Source: Hippopus hippopus (Eukaryota; Mollusca; Bivalvia; Cardiida; Cardiidae). From it: a DNA stretch of 64,000 nucleotides. A program made the position numbers and the translations under genes. The stretch spans positions 24,077,587 to 24,141,586 of the forward strand of contig OX328107.1 in the NCBI GenBank assembly GCA_946811185.2, written 5' to 3'. The notes under the pieces were generated by a model that worked only from the letters and a program-made list of their open reading frames with translations, was not told the DNA's origin and ran no database searches. Numbering within the stretch: position 1 is the first letter of the stretch; every line of letters begins with the position of its first letter. Shown here in pieces: positions 13,001 through 25,000 of this stretch.

Positions 13001-16000
13001 GTGTGCACTCTAGAGGCCACATATTCAGTCAGGTATTCATGAACTTTGTCAGAATGTTATCGTGTTAACATCTCAAATGTTAGAAATTAGATCAAGTTGG
13101 CTCAAAAATTAGGTCACTGGGCCAAATTGTAAGAAAATCTTGTCTGCACTCTAGAGGCCAAATTGCAGTCAGATTTTCATGAAACTAAGTCAGAGTAGTT
13201 GTCTTGATTATATCTCAGATATGTTTGAAAATGGGTCATATATGGTCAAAAAGTAAGTCACTGGGCCACATCTGGGAAAAGCCTTGTGTGCTCTGTAGAG
13301 GCCTCATTTTCAGCCTGATTCTCATGAAACTTGGTCAGAAAGGTTGTATTGATGATATCTTGGATAAGTTGGAAATTGGGTCATGTCATATTGATAAGTA
13401 GGTCAATCGGCCAAATCTTAGAAAAACCTTGTGTGCAGTCTAGAGAGCACATTGTCAGCCTGATACTCTTGAAACTTGGTCAGGATGTTTGTCTTGATGA
13501 TATCTCAGACATGTTTAAAATTCAGTCATGTCTGGTAAAAAAGTGGGTCACTCACACTCATGTGTTTGACATCAATAGAATCAGGATCTGTTCAGCTTTC
13601 TCAGCCCTAGATGACTTCACTCAGGTGAGCGCTTTAGGGCCAATGGCCCTCTTTCTTTAAAATTGCCCAAGCATTTTGACTATCCAAGGGTTTTACTAAC
13701 TTCTATGTGACCTCATTGTCACAACTTTACTGTATCTTGAGTGTTAGTGACGTTTTTATTTTTATATTGCTTGCTTTAGGCATTCTGCACCTGTTACCAG
13801 AGCTCCAATGGCAAGACCTCACACTATTGATCCATTCAAAGAGGTCAAAGAATACATGATGGAAGCAGAAGATTACTCAGGCCATTTGCATGACAAAATC
13901 AATGTAAGTTGTTGGATGGTTTCTAATTGTAAAACCCCATAACAAGTCAGGGTCAGGGGTATGATACTGGAACAAGCTTGTCAAACCATGTCCAACCTAC
14001 AGTTTTCATTCGGTTTAGCTGAAATTTTAAAAAAAGGTTTCCTACCATTGGAACATGTACACCTGCAGTTTTCATTATGATTAATGTACAGTAGGTCAGT
14101 TTGTTAGAAGGGTTTGATAGCAGGGAGGAGATTGCTGATTGGATTCCCAGCTTGGCATTTTTTTTCCGAAGATTGAAGATAGTCATTGGGATGAGATTCA
14201 TTCCTCCCTCACCACTGAACATTGTTTCATTGTGGAAAAGCTGGCAGTGGCTTGAGTAGAATATTAGCATTTGCAGACAACAACTTGAATGTAGCTCAAA
14301 TGATGCTGTCTGTCTTTGACAGTGTTGAAAACTGTGGGAATAGAAGAAAATGCTGGTAACCAGCATTTTCTCCTTTTACCACAATGTTTTCAAAAGCCTT
14401 CTTCAGGATTTTTAAAACTTGTGATTGTGTGGTTAAACAAATTTAGGACAGTAACCTTTGAAAAATCTTAGTAAAATACAACTAACCACCAGCATAATTA
14501 ACCTTGCCAAAAGGAGTTACTGCTCACTCCAAGCATGTCATCTTTCATCACAATGTTTTCAATAGCGGGTTGATGCAAAAAAAAAAAGTCTGCAGTTATT
14601 TAGGAGTCAGTCAAGTTGATTTTAATATCAGACTGTAGTTTCAGCTATTATAAACCCTTTATCAGACTGTCCAGCATTTGAACAACTGTGAGAAAGGAAG
14701 CCATTGAAAACATTGTGGGAAAAGATGGAAATGCTGCTAATCAGCATTGTCTCCTTTTGCCACAATTTTTTCAAATTTTTCTATGACAAATCATATTGTG
14801 TGAGCCTCATTGAATTTGTTGTTTCCAATTTTGCTTTGATTTGAACAAGTTTATAATTTTTTTGTCTGATATTAAGTTAAGTATTACTAGACCTTCAGTT
14901 GTTTTATTTTACAGTCTCTCCCTCAGACTGGTGAGCCCATCTCTGGCCTTGATACGGTAAGTGCTTAACTTAATGCTTTGCTCTGTACTCTGCAACAAAA
15001 TTTTATAGTCGTCCAGATTGAAAGTGTTCGCAGATGACAAGTTAACTGTGGGTCAAAATATTTTACAGTTTCTTTCCCAGACTTTATACTAGTTAATAAA
15101 AATGACAGATTGCATTATGTTTGTCTGATTCATGAGATACTGATGTTGGTTGTAGGAGGCTTAATGTGTTCTATTATATTTTCTGAAAAGTTTTTATATT
15201 TTTTGATAATGAATAATAAGGAATAGAAGATAATCTCTCTCTTTCTCTCTCTCTCTCTCTTGATTGATAGATGGACGGATGGATGGGAGGATTGATCAAA
15301 GAGAATCTATTCTATAGTGTACATTTTGACATACTGTGTATCATTTTTGACATATTTCAGGATTTGTTACTGGTGAAAGCCACATCAACAGCAACTCTAC
15401 AGTGCCTCAGTCAATGTTTGACCATGTTACAGCGAAGACAGGTTTGTCTCTTCTGTCATTTCATTCTTTATTGTTGTAGGTCACTAAAAGTCTTTATAAC
15501 AACATTTTGAATTCTTATGTAGATTTTATTGTATACATTGTATACATACAGAAATTTTAGGCTTCAGTTGTTTTGGGCATTTATAAATGCTGCAGTGAGT
15601 GGGAATATTGCTGCAGTGGATATTTTTGAAAACATTGTCACAAATAATTAATGATTTAGTCATTCACATTTAGTGCTACTGATGTATATTGACAAGATAT
15701 CCAAAGAAGTTTGGAACAAGAAGCATTGTTACAGACTGAGAAATCTATCTTATTCTCCACCCATAACAGTTTATCTTGACTGCTTTGTTGTATCATTTTT
15801 ATACCCCCGCAAAACGAATGTTTTCGGGGGTATACTGGAATCAGCCTGTCTGTCCGTTTGTCCATCCGTGTGTCCGTCTGTGTACAAATAATTGCCTGTT
15901 TCTGTCAAAGCGCTGGCGGGGGTATTAAGTCACATTCAGTGACAGCTCTAGTTTTTATTGTCTCCCTGCCTTATTTCTGTACCACACAATCTGGGGTTTT

Positions 16001-19000
16001 GGTTACCAGCATTCTCTCCTTTTTCTACAACGTTTTCTACCCTATCAAAGATAGAAATCGTCATTTGAGCTACATTTGATTTGTCGTCTGCAAATTCTGT
16101 CATATTGGTTGTCTAAAATCTTGTTGTTTTGCAAAGTGCTTAGCATTTATATCATATAGTTTCATCATTGTTTAAAAAGAAGCATGATTTTTATGGCAGC
16201 ATGTGATAAGAAAGGTAAGAAACACATACTTTATTGCTACATTGTCGTGGTTTGAATGTGGGTTTAGGCTTGCTTTGATAAAGTATTGCATATTGATCAA
16301 AGTTTGAAAAACTCCCAGCCATGAAAGCGTTCAGTTTGATTATGCATGTTGCTCCTATATAGAAGTATGCAAAATTCCCTCATCTCATAAACTGAATTAA
16401 TCCCTTCTCTGTTTATCGGAAAATAAGAGCACTATAAACTGTGGAAAGGGCACCATGTTTACCCGGTATGAAACAATACTGAGTTTTAACGGTCCTAAAG
16501 TAACAACCCTAAAGAAAAAGACTTTTGGAAACATAGAGGAAAAAGGAGGAAATGCTGGTAACCAGCATTTTCTCCTTTTCCCACAATGTTTTGTTTCTTC
16601 TTAAAAACAAATTTCAATATATGAGTCTCACTTGTTTTTAATTTTTGTCGTCTGCAAATGTTTGGACCAGTTTGATTGTTTGGTAACAACAAGTTAAGCT
16701 GTCAGATGAAGGAATTGATTCCATCAGCTAAACGCAACACAAAATGTGATACAGAGTGATTCATTTATCTGCGCACCCTGCAGGAATGCCTCATAAAAAT
16801 CGCCGAGGACGCAGATTTTTAAAAGATGTGCATCTCTTGGGCACATACATTTGCCGGTCGGTGCGATTGCGTTCCGGGTTTATCTTTTAGAATATTCTAC
16901 TTAATTATTTACCTATCTAAGATCCGAGTAAAATACGGGCGTTATCTAACTCGCCAATACAACTCGACAACTTGCCAATACAACTCGACAGAAAATTTTT
17001 CCATATCAATCTAGTACCGTGTGTAGAGCATAATCGTGTTCACTGACTACTTCTGTGTTTTGATGTTCGTGTCTTATCGCCAAATTCCTAACACGTTCGG
17101 CCTGCATGACAAAGCACAAAAAACCCATTTTTTAGTGTATTCATAGCTGTTTCATCTGTTACTTCTCGTCTACTTTTTTCAAAAATTATTTCTATGCAAA
17201 ACTTAATTTTGTCCGATATCAATGCCCATTACATAACCATGTGTTGCTTCGAAAGGGCATTTCCATATGCTACTATATGATATACTCGTGAACTTAAGAA
17301 TCGTGATTCATAATAACAAGCTTGACTTGCTCACGCGTAAAAACAAAAAGAAATGTACAATTTTTGACAGCGACAGTGATATAATAAGCACTGACAACTT
17401 TTTCAGTGTTTAAAAAAAAAATTTTTTTTTAGCCACAGTCGTTGTCTTTTTTTCTTGTAGCAGCTCGGGGTAGCAACCGCCATTTTTAAATGCATACTGA
17501 TCTATGCAGACTTATCGTTATTTATCTATATTCATCCGCCATTCATAAATATTGTACATATATGTACAAATAGATGTAGTTCTCCGAACTTCTGGTTATT
17601 TGTATTGATTTTGTGATGTTGAGGTATATAATAAAAGGAATATTACATCAGTGTCCATTTCTGTGTGGTCGGATCATGTCTCATTGCATGTGTAAAGAGA
17701 TGAATATCGGATTCGACCTTCGGTCTCATCTGATATGCACCTCTCAGTTTCCCCACTCATGCAAATTATTGCATCAATCACGTTACAGAATTGAAATTCA
17801 AGTAAAAATTTTGGTTACACGCGAGACCTCATGTAAGAAAAAAAACTGAAAAAAAAAAAGCCATTATCCACTTGACTTGTGTAAAATGACAGGATTTGAA
17901 GTAACTTGCTACCCTTATTGATAAATTATTGTCAAATCACGCGGAAATGCCTATCCATAAATTAACACACATGAAAAAATGCTCGATGCAAAAAACACGG
18001 AAACCCATGACACAAAAAAATGTTCCTTTTGACATTTGACATAACAGACTTTTGTGCATCATCAATATTAATTGCTTTACCTCCAGTTGAGAACCATTAC
18101 TGTCATACCCTCTAATATGAAATCTTACCCCAGATTTACAGCTCAGGGGCTAAGTGTACCCTTGAAATAAAAAGCTAGTGGGAACACTGATTAGTCATCA
18201 TTACACAGGCAACTCGACATGATCCGACCACGCAGAAATGGAGACTGTTGTAATATTCCATATGTAACACCGGCTACAGTTTGCGAGTTTGGATTTATCG
18301 CTTAGAATCAGCAGTGTTCTTACAATACAATCCAACAAGTATGGCTTCCAATGGAAAACGAAAGTAATATTTGTTGCATTTTGGGTAGCGATTTATGGGT
18401 TTTCTCAGCTTCATCATGTCATCGAAGGAATACATAAAGCTGAACTCGAAATAAAAAGGTATTGAGGTTGTAGTTATTGATTAATTTTGTAACGAGCACC
18501 CGACTTGGCAAGTGCAATGATTTTAACAAATTTGGATACGACAAAAAAGGGCGCATAAATTTCACAGATGTCCCATACTCTTCACGGGCAGTGGGCCCTG
18601 TGTCCCACAGTTTCAAATCTGTAAAAATATCACTGATACAGTAACTCTTTTGATTAAGGAGATTTATTTCCTTATAGTGCTTTTTTAGGTGTACTTTTCA
18701 ATTATTTATTAGTTATGCTTATTTTTGGTGCATGTATATCACATACATGTAGCTTCATGACCAGTCTGCTTTCAAACATTAGAAAGCATGCTATCATAAA
18801 TGTCACATAACAGCAATTATCATAATTTTGTCTTGAAAAATATTGATACTCAGTAGCAATGATATTTTTCTCCATGGCTAGCCAAGAGCTATTTCTAGTC
18901 TGTTCCTATAGTTAAGATGCAAGTTGCTTAGTAACAAGTTTTGCAATCCTTGTATTATGATTTGTGGTGAGATTTACAGAAAATATTTTTGGTAAAGGAC

Positions 19001-22000
19001 CAAAAATAATTGCTTGTAACATGCTAAAATAATTCTGCTATTTAGATATGAATACAGTGCAATGTATTTGGTTGTTCATGAATAGTATATTTAAACAAAG
19101 ATTGTATCTAAGAAGCTGTTCTACCACTTATTTTCTATACTATTGCATGCATTTGTATTGTGCCATTTTATTTGAACCCTTGTTTATAATCAACATGTTC
19201 AGACATAATTATTATATACATGGGAAAGTACTCAGAAATTGCTAACTATGTGCAGTTTTTCCAATTTTGGCAGCCTTTTTCTCAACCAATACTTTACTTT
19301 ATTAAATTTTGTTAGAAGAAACTTATGTATTTCTAAAAGGAAAAAAAATGTAATTTAGATAATAAACTGAAGAAGAGAAGATATTGATTCTCGAGTTTTG
19401 TCGAAGGGAGAAAAAAAAATGACATGAGCGAAAAAATGATTGTTGGTGGTATGTCTCCATTCCTATATAATCTGCAGGGGCCATGCATGATTTATCTATA
19501 GTTATATTAGCAATGGGATTGAACTCTGTGCCAGACAACAAAATTTCAGACTATTCCATATTCAAAGTATATACAGATGATAAATAAGGCTCCAAAGATG
19601 GAGTTTGACTGAAAGAAGAGAAAACATTGTCCTTAACTGAAAAAATGCTGGTTACCACAATTTTCTCATTTTCCTGTAATGTTTTCAGAAGCCTTCTTCC
19701 CCTGAAATTTGGTAAAGGGTGAACAAATATTTATAAATCTCTTGTATTGAATATGGTAGTCATCTCTGTTTATTGGAACATGTATGGGTAGGTTGCTATC
19801 TTTTTTCCATAAAGTTTGCATTTGTCATCTATTTTATGTGAATCCTTAATTTAAGTTTTGGATTAGTAAGGCCTTGAATTCTATCGAAAATGAAGTTAAT
19901 CACATTGTTAGTGTAGGAAAAAGGAGCCAGCTGAAATTATGATATTTTTCTTTACATAGGCTATGTAACAAATTTCATAATTAATCATATACGTACATGT
20001 AGAAGTTTGTCAATTTTTGGTTAACTTGGGTACCAGGATATGTATTGCTGAAGGGTGTTTGACAGTTCATAGCCCTCTATCCATGATCAATTTATCAACA
20101 ATTTGTAAGATCTTTTCAGAAACTAAATGACTGTTCATGCCTAAAACTTTATTTCCAGCCAGCCTAGTTTGGTGAAAGGTTGTTTAACCTTTACCACATC
20201 AATAAGTTTTAGACTGTTTCAAAGCAAAAGCGTTTACAGACAAAAAATTAAATGTAGATTACATGATGAGATTTGTCTCTGAAAGGGCAGAAAACATTGT
20301 GGCAAAAGGAGAAAATGCTGGGTACCAGCATTTCCTCTTTTTGCCACAATGTTTTCAAAAGGCCTCTTTTTTGGGTTCGTTAACACTCATGATTGTGTGG
20401 TAAAGGGTTAAACTATCAAGTTCATGTGACCAATTTGACATGTCTATCTTTTCAAGATTTACCAATAGCGGTAACATCAAAATGAGCTTTAATTTTAAAT
20501 TTTCTTCTAATCTTTCTGGTTGTGACCTTAATGAAGAGAGGTTTTGAAAACATCAGGATGAAATTATAACACACTAGTAACCAGCAGTTTCTCCATTTCC
20601 CACAACGTTTTCTAACACCCAAGCCCCGGTAGCTCAGTCGGTAGCGAGCAGGAATTGAGAACAGGGGGTCATGTGTTCAATCCCTGGCTCGGCCATTTTC
20701 TTTCCGAGGATTGATGAGTCATTGCGACAGGATTCATTTCTCTCCCACTGCTGACTATTGTTTCAATGATGGTTATGTGGGAGAGCAGCCAGTGGCTTGG
20801 AAAGAAAATTGTGTGGAGTACTGTTAAAAGAGACTCCAGGGAAGCATGGATAGGTGCACTGGCTGCTGCAATATAACTGAAAAAATATTGAAATCAGTAT
20901 TAAACACCATACAATCTAAATTTTCTTAAACATTCCATCATTTTAACAATATTTGATAAGTTATCTTCAGATTTTTTGTGTGTGGATGAGTCTATAATTT
21001 TTGTCATCTTGTAAGAGGTAATTAACATAATATGCGCATTTCATCATTATTCCTAAAGTCAGCACTCACTCAGCGACAAATAGAATAAACAGTTGAAGAG
21101 ATATTAGAAATTAAAAAAAAAATAAAGATTTACTACACAGCTTCTCCTTGTTCCTCCAGTCTGTTAACACTTAGGCTGCTAAGTGCGACTTTTTTGGCTT
21201 TTGCAGACAGCGTTGATCAAGATCAGACTGCATAGAATGTGCTTTTGATCTTTGATTTTGGATCTACACTCTCTGGAGAGCAAAGTTTTCAAAACATAAC
21301 TTAAGGGTTTTTTCTGTTGACTGGAAATCAGTAGTTTAATTTTTTTAGCGGCTTAACCCTTTACCACACGGCAAAATTTAAGACCTATCCAAATTGAAAG
21401 CATTTGCAGACAACAATTTCATAGTGGCTCAAATGACGCAACTTTTCTTTGATAGGGTAGAAAACTTTGTGGGAAAAGGAGAAAATGCTGGTTACCAGCA
21501 TTTTCTCCTTTTCCCACAATGTTTTCAAAAGGCCTCTTCTTCAGGGGCGTTAAAAGGTGTCATTGTGTGGTAAAGGGATAAGGGTTAAATTTTTAACCCA
21601 CTCCTTTTATTTTGCCTCTAGGAAGCATTTGGTGGCATGAGAACTGGGTCCACAAATTGTAGTGCATCAGTAGACGTGTAAGTGTTGTTTTGTATTGGTC
21701 AGCATTTTTTCTATGATTTCCCTGTGTATATCAACACATTACCTCAACACGAACAATTTCTCATTTAGCCTCAAATTTTTAGCTCAGTCGTTTTCACAGA
21801 AAACTTCGAGGTGTTGTCATGGCCCTAGTATCGTATGTATTGTTGTCATTCAAATACTTCGACATTTTATTATGACTGTCATTATGCACTTTGCAATCTG
21901 ATCTTGATCTGCATGTCAATGAAAATTACTGATTAGAAAGTGTTTATTGCTAACAACATGGGAATACATGAATATATTATGGTAAAATTTAAGTTTGTTG

Positions 22001-25000
22001 TTGGTTTCTCACACAGTGCAAAAACTTAAAGATTGTTGGTTAAATATTCGATGTATATTCGAGGGCTGTTCAATAAATTAATGGAATTTTGTTGTTAAAA
22101 ACATGTTTCTTGATATTTTAAGCTAAAAATTTGCCTATAAAAGCATGCACATACTCGCCCTGCTGTGTGTATTATAAACCTGATGTAAACCGGAGTGTCA
22201 CAGAGCCTGGCATATTATACGATTAAGGTGTGTCTTGTTCCACAATACAACATGATGATTTGGACTGTCTAAAGTGAGCATGTGATGAGTGTTGGAGTAA
22301 ATTTTGTAGAAAGAGTACACTGATTTCTTGACTTGTTGTGACATAGATATTATTTTTTTCACATCAGGCATTGTGCGTTTACATGTCTTTGTAATTTTCT
22401 ATTGAAAATGTATTTCTATACGGATTTGTGTGAATTTTGGAGCATGTGTCCGATACGGTTTGTCCAATATGTATGCAAAATATGATCTTAATTGGTCCCC
22501 TAGTTTTATCTTTACAAGAAAATTCCAAAACTTTATGGAACAGCCCTGGTATTTGTATATTGATGTTCAATTTTCATTAAAAAAAAAAGAAAGTAATGAC
22601 AAAATGCCAAGTATTATTCTTAGAGTATAAAAACAGAAACCATCCACTTGGATTTTCGTTATCACATTCATGCTTGATGAGCTTTGAAATGACAAAGTAT
22701 GTATCCTAGGACAGATAAAATTAATGTTCTTCCAGCTTATGCATTTCAAGACTTTTTTCCTCTCTGCCTCCTGAATCAAATTTATAACATCATTATTTAG
22801 AATTTAGCACATGAAAAGATCTAAAAACATTGTGAAACAGGAATCGTTAGAGCAATTTTATATTATCCAGCATTCTAAAGGGTTGCTAAATTTACAGGTC
22901 ATGAGTTCAATCCTTTTGCAAGACTTTTGGTTTTTGATGGAGTGTCTTTTTTGCAAAAGAATTCAGAGCCCCAACCTTGTACTGGTAAAAACTTGGACAT
23001 GCATGAATAAGTGATATACTATGATATGAATCAAATGAGGTTGAAAGGGGCATAAAACACTTTACAATCAATAAAACCGTGCAAAGGTGTAACTGTTTAT
23101 AAATAAGTGATATACTGTGATATGACTGAAATAAGGTTGAAAGGGGCATAAAACGCTTTACAATCAATAAAACCATGCAAAGGTGTAATTGTTTATAAAC
23201 AAGTGATATACTGTATTGTGATATGACTCAAATAAGGTTGAAATGGGCATAAAACACTACAATCAACAAAACCCTGCAAGGGTGTAACTCTTCATTTCAG
23301 AAGTCCAAAGCTGCGAATAAGTAGCAGTAGAAACTGCAGTATTACAGAGTCCAATCCTTCCCCAGCTGGTAGCTTCACGTCGGCAAACTCCCTTCCTTAC
23401 TCCCTGCCTGATGCTTCACAAGGTAAACTTATTTTTCATTCATGTCACTATATCTGTGTCTCTAAACTTTTGCCAAATAATCTCATGTTTTCATGATTCT
23501 GAGGAAGAAGCCTTGTGAAAACATGGTGGAAAAAGGGAAAAAAATGATGGTGACCAGCATTCCTGTGTTTTGATGAACCTTAGGAAGAAGCCTTTTGAAG
23601 ACATGATGGAAAAAGGAAAAAATGCTGGTAACCAGCATTTTCTCCTTTTCCCACCATGCCTTCAACCCTTTCACAGACAAGTTCCATCATTTTAGGTACA
23701 TTTTTATTTGCCGTCTGCAATTGCTTTCTATATGGAAGAGTCCAAAATTCTGTCATCTGGGTTATAGTTAATCAGAAAGATTGGAGCCATGCTCTGAAAA
23801 TGGGGTTTAATGCATCTGCATAAAGTATCAACCCAGGTTAGCCTGCACACTCTGCACAGGCTGACCTGGGTGGAAACATTTTGCTTTTGGTGAATAGCAT
23901 GCATATCAAAGTACCATTTTACCTCATGATTCAGTTGGTTGCAAGACAAAATGTATTCTATAGATCCATAATTATGTGATGATTGATTGATATCATGCAT
24001 CACAGATATTCATTAAACCTCCTTTTGCTAGAGCATGGCTCATTTGTATGAACTCCTTAAAGAGGCCCTTATACTCATTTTCAGCCAGTTTTAACTCATT
24101 TTGTCTTTATTTTATCAAACTATAGTCATTCTCATATCTTCATGCCAAATATTGCGTCTGACGGTTGCAAGGTTGCTTAGATTACGGTCGATAGAAGATG
24201 CATTTCGCTGAGTTGCGGCCTTCCATGTAAACAGACTCGTCGTTTCCGGTTTTTGAATCGAAGATTTCGATATATCCATTATACACTCGGGTAGATTCGT
24301 ATGATGGTCATGCATTCTGTCACGTGACTATATTTGACCTTCGCCCTGCGTCTAATGAGGTAAACAAAGGAAAATGGAGGCTTCTCTGTTGCAGCCTCGA
24401 TTTTCAGACGGAGGTTGCGGCCTATATGCAAATTACACCGTATCCGACTCTAGGCGGAAACCAATGATAAATTTCCGTGACGCACCGCCATTGTTTACAG
24501 CTTCGATCGTCAGCCAGTTTTCTTCTGACCAATGTTCGGTTTCTAATACAAATCTCCGTGTTTCTTTTTTTCATTTACACCATACCGGTATATGTCAGTA
24601 ATTTATCCATGTTTACACAAAGGACTGATTTCTGTACAATTCTAAATTGTTTGAAATTTAACAGCGTTTTTGCTCACTGGCTGTAGACGGACATCTTTAA
24701 ATAGGGCTAGCTAATCCAATGAGTAAGGCACTACAGAGCTCTAAACTTGTTATTAAAAAAGAAAAAAAAACCTTTGAGGACAAGGGTAAGTAAGCACTTA
24801 TCATGGAAGGAGTAAAATAATGTTGAAGCAGCATCAAAAGCAAATTAGACAGACTGTATTTTCAACTATTGATATGTATGGACATGAAAGAAGAGGGCAA
24901 CAGAAAGATAACTGCAAAAATTTCTTGTTTTGTGTATTTTACATTTCACATGTAAAAGCACTTTCATCATTTTCAGATGAAGGCCCCATCAATCATGAGG

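Larger units (their letters stand above)
10415..13651 (+). repeat. GGTCACTGGGCC-type repeat element with 145-bp tandem units
   Basis: The element begins GCTCACCTGAGC and ends CTCAGGTGAGC, an inverted pair, and holds about nine imperfect ~145-bp units, each with GGTCACTGG, CTTAGAAAAACC, CCACATTTTCAG and TGATGATATCT. Units after the hAT insertion recur at about 12681, 12826, 12971, 13112, 13256, 13401 and 13546. Two units lie before it. Confidence 0.85.

Noticed and set aside
13953..14366. 137-codon open frame on the - strand
   Set aside because: Composed of a SINE fragment and a family A MITE read backwards.
20623..20700. tRNA gene
   Set aside because: A and B boxes are present, but the acceptor stem does not close and the SINE body and tail follow; the same holds for 29752, 32162, 46600 and 50020.
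15442..21621. Missing ORP exon in the long intron 8
   Set aside because: Exon H ends and exon I starts in phase 0, and no family-like peptide was seen between them; a cassette exon cannot be excluded without transcripts.
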